Positions 1 to 11,010 of a stretch of DNA of 64,000 nucleotides are shown here, piece by piece (positions within the stretch are counted from its first letter, which is position 1; the number at the start of each line of letters is the position of its first letter). The position numbers were made by a program, and so were the translations under genes. The stretch covers positions 473,627,650 through 473,691,649 of the forward strand of contig CM042684.1 in assembly GCA_023614405.1 (NCBI GenBank), given 5' to 3'. The stretch comes from Avena insularis. Its lineage: Eukaryota; Streptophyta; Magnoliopsida; Poales; Poaceae. A model generated the notes under the pieces. The model was not told the DNA's origin and ran no database searches. It was given only the letters and a program-made list of their open reading frames with translations.

Positions 1-300
1 ATGACTTTGATCATAATGCTATACTTCGGATGAATGTTCATCACATCATTCCACTAATGATCTAACCTCGTTATTAACAACATTCAATGTTCATGATCAG
101 GAAACCTTGATCATCTTATTAATCAACGAGCTAGTTTATAAGAGAGGCATAACTAGGAACTTTCCTTTTGTTTATTAAACACACATGTATTAACGTTTCC
201 AAATTAATACAATTATAGCATGCAAAATAAACATCTATCATATACTTGGAATATGTATAATAACAACTTTATTATTGCCTCTCAGGACATATTCCCTTCA
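1..300 (-). mobile_element. Truncated Copia LTR, BARE-1/Angela type
   Basis: Read on the minus strand, this begins TGAAGGGAATATGTCC at position 300 and continues GAGGCAATAATAAAG, which closely resembles the start of BARE-1/Angela/WIS LTRs of Triticeae (TGTTGGAATATGCCCTAGAGGC). The inner part (tagctcgttgattaa, ggtttcctgatcatg) also fits that family. The LTR runs off the left window edge, so a solo LTR cannot be told from a full element. It interrupts the Athila-like reading frame that resumes at 301. The target duplication cannot be checked because the other end is outside the window. Confidence 0.75.
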
Positions 301-586
301 GGATGAACATGTTATTCCTACTAATTTTATTATTCTTGAAATGCCAAAAGATGAAATATTATCTATAATACTTGGAAGACCTTTCCTCAGTACTACAGGT
401 GCATCAGTAGATTGTGCAGAAGGGAAGATAATTTTCAATGTTTATGATGCTGAAATCATCCAGTATTTTCCAAAGAAGCTAGAAGCAGGAGAAAGATATG
501 TTCCACCGGCAAAACGAGTTCATTTGGTAAGTGCCATTGATAAGGGGCAACCAAAGGTAAGAATTCAAGAAGAGAGAAGAGGTTGA
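301..586 (+). pseudogene. Retropepsin C-terminal fragment of the Athila-like element
   Basis: The translation carries the stretch FIILEMPKD followed by SIILGRPFL, typical of the C-terminal half of the aspartic protease in Athila-type Gypsy elements. The I-I-L-G-R motif is the second conserved block of retropepsins. The catalytic D-T/S-G block lies upstream and is cut off by the Copia LTR ending at 300. An ATG at 275 lies inside that LTR, so the apparent 103-residue ORF start is artificial. The frame ends at a TGA at 584-586. No RT follows, so the pol gene is truncated at both ends and should not be functional. Confidence 0.75.
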
Positions 587-949
587 TTTATTCAACCATT
601 CTTAATAAATGCTTAATGGGAATCAACCCATTTTCATCAATTTAGTAGAATAGAGAATAAGAAGTTCATCGCATTCCTACCACTTTTTCACAGACATTCT
701 TGCGGAAGCGGCCCCGTGAAGATGCAGCTGTAAAAAAGTAGTAGAAACATCGATTGAATAAGTAGAGAATAATAATAAGAATAAAAGTTTGAGTTTTCTA
801 TTTAAAGAAGCTAAAATTTTGCTTTTAATATGTTAATGTTGGTCAATAGTTTTTACTATCATTTTTCTGTTAAAAACTAGGTATTTCACTAAGTTATGGG
901 ATAAGATGGTATCCTCGAAGAAATAGAATTTTTTTGATGATTACTGATG
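587..949 (+). other. AT-rich non-coding part of the Athila-like element
   Basis: No coding potential is seen. The sequence is AT-rich and links the protease fragment directly to the hairpin repeat array. In a complete Athila element RT, RNase H and integrase would lie here, so this is probably the scar of a large internal deletion. Confidence 0.5.
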
Positions 950-1379
950 GTTTAACGACCAACTATACGGCGGGAATAAAAATTCTGGTCGTATAGCTCT
1001 GGTCGTATAGTTATTTCGCCATCAACAAATTTTCCTCGAAGGCACAGAGAGTTTAACGACCAACTATACGGCGGAAATAAAAATTCCGGCCGTATAGCTC
1101 CGGTCGTATAGATATCAATGCCTTCGTAGAATTTTATCCCAAAGGTACTAGGAGTTTAACGACCAACTATACGGCGGGGGTAAAAAATCCGGCAGTATAG
1201 CTCCGGTCGTATAGATATCGATGCCTTTGTAGAATTTCATCCCAAAGGTACTGAGAGTTTAATGACCAACTATACGGCAGGAATAAAAATTCCGGCTGTA
1301 TAGCTCCGGTCATATCGATATCAATGCTAGTTTTAGAAATTTATCTCGAGAGGTAGACAGTTTAATGACCAACTATACG
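950..1379 (+). repeat. Tandem repeat, about 103-bp unit, each unit with a hairpin
   Basis: Units beginning gtttaa(c/t)gaccaactatacg start at 950, 1051, 1154, 1257 and 1360. The periods are 101, 103, 103 and 103 bp, and the last unit is cut after 20 bp by the solo LTR at 1380. Each unit contains an inverted repeat. In unit 2 (1064-1097) a 15-nt arm beginning CTATACGGC faces one ending GCCGTATAG across an AAAA loop. A second half-arm, cggtcgtatag, follows. Units diverge by point changes. Degenerate forms of the motif recur at 4559-4690 and 7980-8045. Confidence 0.85.
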
Positions 1380-4300
1380 TGTAACATCCCAAAAATCATA
1401 TTTCAAAACTCATTCATATCATCTTTGCATCATTCATCCATTTAGGTTTTTCTCCAAATCATTTAGAAGCATAAACTTTGGCTATGATTTCATGTGGGCA
1501 ATTTATCTCAATTGGCCATCACCTTTTGAGATTTGATTGTCTATGAACTTGTTTGCTTGCCTCCATGGTTGGAAAGATTAGGTGAAGCATTTTTACCCAA
1601 GTTTCCAATTTAGAAATATTTTCAAACCCTACTTCAAACATTTTCAAACTAGAGACAATAGTCTCTGTTTATTTCAAAACCCAAGCTTGACCAAGCCCTT
1701 ATAAGGTAACCACTTGGTTTATTGACTGTATTTGAACCCACAGAACCCTGCTAAAATTCCCAAAGCTGTTTGAATTCAAAAGGATTTGAATTCATATCAA
1801 ATTCATTCCAGAAAATGAAATTAGAAAAAGAAAAGGATTTCAAAGGAAAGGTCATGCGGACTTTCCGCCCAGCTTCAATCAAGCCCAGCAAGCCCACCCG
1901 GGTTTTCTTTTCTCTCTCACGCGAGCACTCGCAAATGTGACGCGACAGCCAGCCCCACTTCCACTCACAAGACTTGACGGGCGGACCTTCTCCACGTCAG
2001 CATCGTCTCCCCCGCACGACCAGTTCATCCCCAAATCAATGCGGGCATTTTCTGTGTTTAATCCGCGGCGTTAATTCGATTCAATGGCTGAGTAATTCTC
2101 GCTCGTGACCAGGCTATGAACCCCTCCGCCTCTCTCTTCTCCTCAAACCTCAACCCAGAGCGCCACCAGGCTGCGAGTATTACTCTCAGGCCCGCTGCTC
2201 CGACGATCGCACGCGAATTCGGTGAGTTCTGAGCTCCCTCTACCTCGTTCTGCAAACTGGTTCGGAGCCTCTGCGCTTCTTTTAACACATTTCGCTTTGC
2301 CTCGCATGAACCGTAGCTCCGCAAAGATCGCCGACCGCCGCCACCGTCTTCTGTTTAACTCCGCGAGCTCTAGTGGTAAGCCCAGACCGCCTGCGCCTTC
2401 TAGTTCACGCACACGACTGCCTCGACTCGTGAATCTAACCGTGTTTTCGCTTTGCCTTGGGGTGATTCACGATGCCCACGACGACCACCCGACGACCGAC
2501 GCTGTCCTCCACTCCGGCGAGAATCGCGGCTGAACCCGAGCGCCTTGACCAACCATGAATCGACGAGCATCACCGTGACCCGAGCCGGTGAGCTACTCCT
2601 CTTTCTCCTCACCTCTGCATCGCGGGCAACATCGCCGATCGACTGCCGCCCGCTAGACACCGCAGCGCCGCCACTTTGTGGTTGATTAGATCAGACCGCT
2701 CGATCTAGATCCGCGCCACGATTAGTTCACTTAACACCGAAGAGGTATGTCCTCTGGACCGCACGATCCACTTTAGATCTAACGCTCCACAGCGACTGAT
2801 CCGCGCGAACCGGTACGGGCGAATAAGGACTTGACGCGTGGCTAGGATCTGATCTGAAAATAGAATTTAAAACAGATTTTGATCTAGATTTCAAATGCCT
2901 ATATCTTTTGAATTCCACGTTGGAATTTTTCAAACTTTATACCGTTGGATTCAGTAAAACAAGACCTTTCTGCCTATCCTTTTTGTTTAGCAAATAGTAA
3001 CCATTAGTTTGGCTTAATTTGCAGAAACTTGTTTGAGGCCTTTTTGAGAATAGTTTAAGTTTAGTAAATTGTTTTAGGGTTAATTTTGATTAGTTGGCTA
3101 CTTTGTGACTTGTTTAGTTTCTGTAAACTTGTACTTGCTTGGTAGGGTTTTCAAAATAATCACCACTTGGTAGATTCATGCATGCATGCATTCATAATAT
3201 TTTTGTTTGTATATTTTTGTGTGTAATTGTGTGCTATAACTTTGTGTGTAGATTTTGCTAGTGATTGTGATTGTGACGAGTGCTACTCTCCACATTACCA
3301 AGGCAAGTGATATCTTCATGAATATTCCATTCCTATATTTTATACTTGCATTAGATATATTTTGTTAAGACTTGCATGCTGCTTTTGTCAAAAGATGATG
3401 GGAAATCCTATATAGATTAGAATGCTAGAGTTGCTAGGAAAATTCCCTAAGGATAAGTTGCCATGCCATGCTTAGCCTAGCTACTAGAAAACAAAGGGTG
3501 GTTTATATATTCACACTATGGAAAAATATTCTAAGTCTAAGGACTTGTGTTTTATTTAACAAAACAACTAAGTCAATGAATCACCTGGGTGGAATGGAAA
3601 GAATGGATTATGTTGAGTGGTTCACAAGGCCATGGACTTGGCTTGTGTATCTCACTTGTGGATGGCCACCCAGGAACAAAGAGATTTGAGATGTCAAATG
3701 TTGAGAAGCTTCAAGTGCAACCACTTGGCAATATGGGCTCTGCCATGATCTTAGGATGCTAGAACTTAGTCTTTTGGACAGTGGGTGGTAGAAGGGATGA
3801 TAGGTTGAACGCTGGCCCATTTGACTAAGGAAAAGCTATCAAGGATGTTGTCTTGGGAAACCAAGTCTTGTGGGGAAAGTGCACCACCTCTGCAGAGTGT
3901 AAAACCTAAGTACTTAGCCATGTCCCTGGTAAAGGACAATTTGAGCATCAAGACATGGAAACTTCAAGGATCTCATCACTCTAATTTTTCTAAATAAAAC
4001 TTGTGGGTGAACAAGGGTTAAAGGATCTTCAGTCCTAGATTGGTAGATGCCCTGAGTGGATCTTCCGTCTTTGATTGGTAGGTGCCTTGGGTGTTTTGTG
4101 CCTTACAAAAACTTAGTATTTTCAAAAGTTAGGAAAAAAAATCTATTTTGAGCAAAGCAAGCCTAAGCTCCACCAGCCAAATGCATATAGTATTATAGTC
4201 CACTTAAAATATACTAAGGTATCACTTGCCAATACTATTCCAAAGTATTGACCCTCTGTGGCTGTAACTTGTAATGTTGCAGGTTACTCTGATGATGATT

Positions 4301-4558
4301 AGGAGTCATGAGTCTACACTCAACATGCTTGCTCAGGCACATGAAGATGAAGACTTATGTTTATTTACTTATTCCATAAACTCTTGTAATAGGCCTTTGG
4401 CCATGAGTTGTAAAAGACTATGTTTTATCTCTGGAATGACTGTAATAAACGACCTTTGTATCTGTGTACTTCATCTTAAACTGTGGATGCTAGCATTGAT
4501 CCAGGGACTAGCATTGCAATCATAGGGATCTTTTCCTTTACAAAGGAGGGATCTTACA
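1380..4558 (+). mobile_element. Long solo LTR (3.18 kb), LARD-like, 5-bp target duplication
   Basis: It starts TGTAACATCCC and ends GGGATCTTACA, so the ends are TG..CA with matching inverted termini. The flanks are ATACG at 1375-1379 and ATACG at 4559-4563, a perfect 5-bp duplication as made by retroviral-type integrases. No gag, pol, PBS or PPT is seen. The middle (about 1860-2700) is GC-rich with many short spurious ORFs, and the rest is AT-rich. The terminal 200 bp resembles, in opposite orientation, the element at 28380-31994, so both belong to one family. A solo LTR left by LTR-LTR recombination is the simplest reading. A tiny non-autonomous element cannot be excluded. Confidence 0.8.
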
Positions 4559-4720
4559 ATACGGCGGGATCATTGTGATACGGCCGTACAGTTGTTCCTG
4601 TATAGTTGTTTTCTGTATAAAGAAACCCTAGTTGGTGGCGCCGCCGTAACTATACGGGCGGAGCAACATCACCAGATAGTTCGTCAGATAGTTCGGGCGA
4701 CCACTTAATCGCACTGTATG
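4559..4720 (+). repeat. Continuation of the hairpin repeat after the solo LTR
   Basis: The sequence resumes with ATACGGCGGGATC and holds degenerate copies of the array motif (cggccgtacag, tatagttgttt, ccgtaactatacggg). It confirms that the solo LTR landed inside the array. The units here are too diverged to count. Confidence 0.6.
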
Positions 4721-5047
4721 CTAGGTCTTCCTCCTCTCCTCATTATTTCTCTCATATTCTGTCTCCAAATCTCTCAAAATCCACCTAGAACTCTTGATTC
4801 TTCGCGGATTTTGTTCGTTTGAGTGGGGGAAGCAATAGATCAGTATGTTTCTCTCCCTATCCATGCTTTATTTTCATATTTCCATGGTTGAAACTCTCAC
4901 ATTGATCTAGTGGATGAACTCAAGATTATTTTGTTTTTCCTATTAATTTCTCATGTTAGGATTGAATTTTTCCATGTAAAATCGTTCATGTATCATATAG
5001 AAACTATATGCCTAAGGTTTTATGGTGAAAATTTTCAGTGCATCACG

Positions 5048-6358
5048 ATGAACAAAATCGGCAACCTCTTTCGTTCGAGCAAGCGCCAACATGGCGAGGG
5101 CTCAAGCTCGGGGTCCCGACCTCTGCGCAACTCCTAGTTGGACATTGTCTCATCGAGGAGGGTGCTGCCCACACATTGGACCGACCACAACTTTCTCACC
5201 GCGGCAGGGTTGAAGGAGGACTTCGACCTCATGTGCAGCAGGTCGGGGTTGGCAGTAATTAGCTTCACAAGCCACGACACCTACGTCGAACTCACCCATG
5301 AGTTCCTTGCCTCCTTCTATGACGACCACAAGGAGAAAGGTAACATGTGCACGATCAGCTTCACCATGAACCGGCAGCGCTATGAAATAAATTTCGAACA
5401 ATTTTGCAATACTTTCAGCCTCCCTCATACTAGGGATCCCAATGTTACTAACCTCTATAGCATCACAAGTGGGACGACTTGGGAGGTTATTTATGTTAAT
5501 GGTGGTAGGCACTTTTATCAGAAGAAGATGTCCACCATTTAGAACCCAACCATTCGCTACTATGCTCTATTCCTTGCCAACACACTACTGGGGATAGGCG
5601 ACACAAGCTCCATGGCCAATGCGAACATGGCAATGATCACCAAGGCTCTTTTCCCTACTTCACCGCAGAGCCCCAGTCCTGCAGCTCTACTCATCCAGCA
5701 CTTCCGCCACCAGAGCAACAAGTCCAAAGGTGATATTTGCATTGGTGGATTGGTAACCCACCTTGCCTATGCATTGAACGTTGTACTACCTGTCATGGAA
5801 CCTATTGACGGCTCCAAACTTATGGACGTCAAATATTTGACTGCTTGTGGCTTCCTTGGTGTTTACCATGCTAACCGGAGGCTCCGAGCATATCAATTCA
5901 GTTATCTTGATGATGTATAGGGTGAGCAAGTTTAGTTGCCCTTCCCCTAGGCCTTCTCGATTGTGGACAAGAACACTTGGATCCTCACCAAGGACCAAGT
6001 GACAGGGATCTTGGCCGAGCACCAGCCCGAGGAGGAGGAAGATGAGGGGCAGCATGATGATGAGGAGCAGGAGAAGGAGAAGGAGGAAGAGCAGGGACAC
6101 AACCCTGCTTGGGAGGGATACCAGCAGTAAGGAGGAGCATGGGACATGTGGCCTAACCAGCCACAACAGGGGTACAACTACGTCCCCTACTAGGAGTTCC
6201 AGCAGCTCAACCAGCGTGTTGGGGAGATCGACCACACTCTTCAGGATGTGAATGAAGATGCGAACACTTTGACTCACAACTTCAGTCACTTCATGACCCA
6301 CTTCCCCGACTTCTACCAGCAGTATCCGCACCAGCCGCCAAATGATGGCAACAACTAA
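5048..6358 (+). pseudogene. Athila post-pol ORF (env-position protein), broken by seven stops
   Basis: One continuous frame of 437 codons runs from ATG 5048 to TAA 6356-6358 and is interrupted by stops at 5135, 5540, 5918, 5933, 5948, 6128 and 6191. Six are TAG and one is TAA. No frameshift is needed to read through. The start (a basic, Ser-rich segment with RSSKRQ), the middle (TISFTMNRQ, FEQFCNTFSLP) and a Glu-rich tail fit the protein encoded downstream of pol in cereal Athila-like elements. That protein lies where env would be, and its function is not established. The tail ends with repeated Gln/Tyr/Pro residues. Copies of this ORF exist in many grass repeats. This one cannot make full-length protein. 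Confidence 0.7.
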
Positions 6359-7733
6359 GCCTGGCAATTGCCTAAGCTTGGGGGAGGTTTGAAAACCTCC
6401 AAACTTTGCATTCATATTTTTATTTTCTTCTTTTGATTTATTTTATTACTTAAAATTTGCATGTCTAAACCAAAAATACAAAAAGAAAGTTGTAATTTTA
6501 TTTGCAAGTTTGTTTCTTTGTTTCTCTCGGAGATTGCTTAATTTCAGGTGACTTGGCAATAGGAAAGCATAGAGGGGTTTCGACTCAAATACAAGAATTA
6601 AGCAAGTTAGAAGAGGTATCACGTTCCTTTCATCATCCTCGCTGCAACCTTAAATTGATCCTACAAATATTTACTCGCTTGCACTAAGGATGCTCCCCAA
6701 TTAGCTTGTTATCCCATAAATTCTATTCCTTTGCTAGTGTCTCTTTTTAGCCTTGAAATAATGAGCAAATAACTTGGTTTAAAATACTTCCTACATTTTT
6801 ACAACAAGAAAAAGCGTCTGAAAGATGACTTGAGTCCAAGTTTAGCCCAAATAATTTAATTTTGGAACCACTCCATCCCATTTGAGCTTAATACAAATAG
6901 ACTTGATAGTACCCTTGATTGAAATTGTTTGATAAAATGGATGCTTCAAAGTAGTAGAAATTATGTCACTAATTTTTCTAATAATTACCGTAAGTTATTG
7001 CTTTACGCATGTCATTACAACTCTTTCGTGCTCCATGGGGAACTATTAACTCTGCTGGCCAACGAACGATCTAAATATGGGAAACCATTTGATTCCGGCT
7101 ATTGATTTATGTAAACGTCTATAGCAGCAATGCTATAACGGGTAAATTTTTAGTCTCCTCATGGTTTCACGTTCCAAGTGAAGTTATAGTACTCCTCTGG
7201 CCCATTATTGCTCAACAATTATTTATTGGCATGGTCACGAGTGCACAACACAACCCCAATTAAACATGATAAAAATAGTGGCATGATTTTTCTATGAAAG
7301 AGCTAAAGTTTTTGAAAGGCAGAAGAAAGAAAGAGGTGCTTTGATAGTCTTGAGATTTTGACATGGGTTATATGAGTTGTTCTTAAATTACATGCTTTGA
7401 TGCCTACTTGAGTACTCTTAATTGGGTAAACAAACAAGAACAAAATATTTTCATCTCTCTATAAAGAGAGTGACCAAAAGAATTTGTCTCACTTTCCTAG
7501 CTAAACTTTCGACACTTGCTTGGGCATATGATTTATTTGCTAACAAGATATATGTGGTTAGGAAGTTGACTCAGTGCAATCTTGTGAATGCTTGTATGAT
7601 TATATTTAAGATTGCAGGGATTGTGAAGAAAAGAATTTGTCACCAATTCAAACTTGTGAGTTCCTTTATTTTCAGTTTCGAATATCTTCTATTCTTCCTT
7701 ATTTTCTTGTTACTCGAGGGCGAGCAACATCTA
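6359..7733 (+). other. 3' non-coding region of the Athila-like element
   Basis: No coding sequence is supported. A purine-rich ctaagcttgggggagg occurs at 6371-6386, just after the ORF, and is repeated nearly exactly at the true PPT near 7734. The duplicated PPT-like motif may be an internal or secondary priming site. The rest is AT-rich. Short ORFs such as 7422-7820 show no family resemblance. Confidence 0.5.
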
Positions 7734-7745
7734 AGCTTGGGGGAG
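7734..7745 (+). other. Polypurine tract before the 3' LTR
   Basis: The sequence aagcttgggggag lies immediately before the TTGGTAG that should start the LTR. This is the usual PPT form of Athila-like elements and primes plus-strand synthesis. Confidence 0.6.
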
Positions 7746-7746
7746 T

Positions 7747-9212
7747 TGGTAGTTGTGAGATTCGACACATTTTTTATGGCTTTATTTGATGGTTTTCTCC
7801 CGGATTTGACCGTTTTCTAGCTTTACCTAACGCTAATACTTCAGTAGCAAAGAAAACTTGGTTTTTAATGTGTGTTTCAGGTTCTGAACATCAATAGAAG
7901 GATTTAACTAGAGAAACACAATATTCTGGAGAAAACAAGTGAGTCTCATTTTGGAAGCACGCGAGGGGAGCTCACAAAAGCTTTAACGAGCAACTATACA
8001 GCGGGAATATTTTTCTGGCCATATAGTTACCGCCGTATAGTTGCTGCCGCCTTTGTCTTGTCAAAAGGGACAACTTTTGTGAAGGGACCGAGGACGAAAA
8101 CACAATGCAACAGCCGCCATACCATCCAGCAGGGAGAAAGAAGAGATCCGGAGAAGAATGAGAAGACGTTCTTCATCTCGCTCCACGATCTTCGACCTCC
8201 TAGCCAATACACCCCCATAGCCACTACTTGTACTTGAGAGAGAGAGGGATCTCCACCTTGCAAGACTAGGGTTTGAGATTGTTTCTTCCCATCTTGAATT
8301 GTGTTGGATATTTTTCTATTCCTTATTGTGGATCTCCACGGTAATACAAAGACAAATTCCCTTTATTCAATTATATTGATGATTCGTTCTTCTCTCATGT
8401 ATGAGTAATTCTCTTGGGCGTGGGAGATGTAGGGGATTGGTGAGATGTGATGTGCCTTCATATATTTTTTGTTAGTTTGTGATTGATTCTAATTACTATA
8501 ATATGTGTGCTTGACTATCTGTGGGATGCCTAATGCTTGTTGTCCAATTAAGGGCCCAGATAACATGATACTTTGTTCTACATAGATAAGATTTTGTTCG
8601 CTAGTGGACCGGCGACCCTCGGGTGACACGGGGATATCAACGGAAAGCTAGTTGACTCGAGGATAACGAGTAACCAATGTGCTTATTGCATTAGTCCGAT
8701 CCAAAGAGCCTAATCGCTAAGCAACCTGAAGGGTCTTAATCATCTAGTGTCTGACCATGGTGTTGGTAGTAGGCTAGTAGAATTATTGAAGTTGGGATGA
8801 AATCTACCAAGAGAAGTTCCGGCTAATTATAGGTTGCTCGCCTACACGTATATCTACAAGATTATAATTGTTACATTCACCACTCGTCCACCTGGCACAT
8901 TCACTATCACCATGAACTGAATCTCCCCGCACCTTCTTTCGCCATCTGCAGGAAACAACAAACAAGCAAAGTCGTTCTTTACTTTTATGCTTTATATTTC
9001 TAAAGTTTACATTTTAGTTTTAGTTAAATCTGTCGCAATTAATCAAAACCCCATTCTTGTTTCAACACTTGCAGTCAATTCACTCGAAGACCTATGACAA
9101 CTTCGGGTGTGATATAGACTTCATTAATAAACACTTACCTTTGGGCTCCCTGTGGGATCAATATCTGAACTTCAAAACTAGGTACAAACGATCTGTGCTC
9201 TTGTAGACATCA
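7747..9212 (+). mobile_element. Probable 3' LTR of the Athila-like element
   Basis: It begins TGGTAGTTG just after the PPT and is taken to end at gacatca near 9212, next to the AP2 pseudogene. The late part has ccctgtgggatcaatatctgaac, a phrase typical near the 3' end of such LTRs. A hairpin-repeat copy occurs inside at 7980-8045. The 5' LTR is outside the window, so neither end nor the target duplication can be confirmed. Confidence 0.5.
7980..8045 (+). repeat. LTR-internal copy of the hairpin repeat motif
   Basis: The sequence tttaacgagcaactatacagcggg...ctggccatatag...ccgccgtatag matches the 103-bp array unit at 950-1379, including the facing CTATAC/GTATAG arms. The same motif is therefore present both inside the element and in its LTR. 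Confidence 0.65.
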
Positions 9213-9213
9213 T

Positions 9214-9762
9214 CTAGCTAGAACATGCATCGTCATCGTCGGACGACAAACCTAAGGAACCTAGGTCAGCAGACGATGTGGGTGTGACGGTGAAGTCGCC
9301 GAGGCTGAACCTGTAGTACGGGCCCTGAGGGCGCGCGGTGGAAGAGCTCGCACAGTTGGACTTAGAGGGACCCGCCTCCTGGACGGGCTGCTGGCGCATA
9401 ACGGTCGCCAAGACCTCGTACTGCTGCACCATCACTGTAGGATCCTCGCGGAGTGTCTAGACCAAGGGGTCAACAAGATGTATCTCCACCAGTCGGTGCT
9501 CCTGCTCCTCCGCTCTCGTGGCGACTCTCATATCCACGAGCCTATTCTGAATGCCCCTAACTCAATCCTTGGGGAATTTTAGCATCACCCTCGCCCCGAA
9601 GTGCTGGACTACCATGCAGTCGTAGGCACGTGCCGCCTCCTTAGGGGACCACCATGTCCCAAGGTGGCGCTTAACCCCATCAACAGTGATCTTAGCCTCC
9701 CAAGTGGGGATCCTCGTCGTCTTCTTATACACACCGTGGTACTTCGGCTGTGACTAGGACAT
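9214..9762 (-). pseudogene. AP2/ERF-domain transcription factor pseudogene
   Basis: A single minus-strand frame of 183 codons runs from ATG (9762-9760) to TAG (9216-9214), broken by stops at 9756-9754 (TAG), 9564-9562 (TGA) and 9459-9457 (TAG). The first half is an AP2-like DNA-binding domain. It has YHGVYKK at the start (YxGV), WEAKI in the third strand, HLGTW in place of the usual WLGTF, and AARAYD in the helix, ending MLKFP. The second half ends in an acidic SSDDDDA tail. Family members bind GCC-box or DRE-like sites in the nucleus. Here the stops fall before and after the domain with no frameshift. All three can come from C-to-T changes (CAG to TAG, CGA to TGA). Its place inside a CACTA end suggests a captured gene fragment. 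Confidence 0.75.
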
Positions 9763-10860
9763 ACTACTTAAACAGACAAACAAACATATTAGCAAAAACA
9801 GTGTACAAGTAACTGAATCATAAGAAGTAGATTACAAGTGCAAAAATTGACATCGCTGGGAACATGAATCAAGTGACTAATCAGTGGTAAACTAGCAGCT
9901 GCATACATTAGAAAGAAATCACTGGACATAATGAGGTAAGCTACATACATTAGTAAACTAGCAGATCACTAGACATGTCTATGTTTCCCTTTCCCTGACA
10001 TCTTAAATTATGGTGTAGATGGCCAGTCTAAATCAAGCATAGAACTTTATTATTAGTACTTTTTAGATGAAATACTATTAGTATATATAAAAATTCAAAA
10101 TCCTACTGCTGCTTGATATCGCTAAGGCTTTTGAGGTTCTTGAGGTTCTTCACCAAAAGGTTTTTGGTAACAAATGGAGCAAAGCACCACCAGGTCTAGA
10201 ACCTCAATTTATGTCTAGCTCATGCTATTTGCCACTAGATTTACTACTAAACCATTCAGAAAAATATTGCACATCTTTAGGACCTGAATTTGATTTTTAA
10301 AAATGACTAGATCAGAGAACATAACTAGAAGTACCCATACAAGCAATGAAATCGAAACACTCATAATCAGCCTGCACAACAACTTCCAAAATAGATGCAT
10401 GCTGAGCAGTGACTTAAAAGACATAAAAAATCAGTTCAAAGAGACTATCCCATGGCAAACCAATGAAAATTGTTTTAAGTCGTTTGAATTTACATCTGAT
10501 CAAAATATGCAAACAGTGATATGCTATTACTTTGTGCAGTTTCACAAATAATTGCAAACGACCATACACTAACATATATGCAAAATCTAAACCTAATAAG
10601 CAATGCCACCAAATCTGAACCTAATAACCTGGCATAATGAACAAATCTGAACTAGTCTCACTTATACTAACAGCAAAGGGTGAAACGGATGTACAACTGC
10701 CGAAGCCATAATCACTGGATCAATCGTGTGTGAGGAAACTGAACCCAGGAAAACACTCGATCAGCGTCAGCGGTCTCTGCTCCCTGAAAAGCAAACCTGG
10801 ATCCTGAAACTAATCGGCGTTCTCATCTATCTATGGGCGCGAATCAAACCTGGATGGGCG
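9763..10860. other. AT-rich spacer inside the CACTA fragment
   Basis: No gene or RNA is supported. Short ORFs on both strands (for example 10303-10551) have no recognisable domain. It lies between the AP2 pseudogene and the GC-rich CACTA end, so on the minus strand it could hold the former promoter or leader of the captured gene. Confidence 0.4.
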
Positions 10861-10891
10861 ACGGCGAGGCGGACGACGACGACGAGGCTGG

Positions 10892-11010
10892 CCTCCTCCT
10901 CCTTCCCTTCGGCGAGGCGAACGGCAGAGCGAGGGGGTGCCTCCTCCTCCTTCCCTTCGACGACGAGGCGGACGAAGGAGCACGAGGGGTGCCTCCTCCT
11001 CCTTCCCTTT
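10892..11010. repeat. Three spaced copies of a Glu/Lys-codon-like GC-rich motif
   Basis: The 18-bp phrase cctcctcctccttccctt occurs at about 10892, 10940 and 10992, spaced 48 and 52 bp. Between copies the sequence is cgacgaggcg-like. It belongs to the CACTA end region and has no clear coding role. Confidence 0.6.

Larger units (their letters stand above)
301..9212 (+). mobile_element. Non-autonomous Athila-like Gypsy element (5' part missing)
   Basis: The parts in order are a retropepsin tail (301-586), a hairpin tandem repeat (950-1379, resuming at 4559), a post-pol ORF broken by stops (5048-6358), a polypurine tract (7734-7745) and a probable 3' LTR (7747-9212). Reverse transcriptase, RNase H and integrase are not seen between 587 and 950, where an autonomous element would carry them, so this is an internally deleted derivative. 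A Copia LTR interrupts it at 300 and a 3.2-kb solo LTR at 1380. The element seems to sit inside the CACTA transposon whose end is at 11460. The lineage call rests on the pol fragment, the ORF type and the PPT. The exact LTR ends are inferred. Confidence 0.65.

Noticed and set aside
275..300. ATG at 275 as start of the protease ORF
   Set aside because: It is inside the Copia LTR, so the frame joins two unrelated elements by chance.
950..1379. CRISPR-like reading of the repeat array
   Set aside because: Units are contiguous 103-bp repeats without unique spacers, inside a plant retroelement.
5786..6415. 209-residue minus-strand ORF
   Set aside because: It is the antisense of the Athila post-pol ORF. 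Its Leu/Val-rich look comes from complementing the Glu-rich tail.
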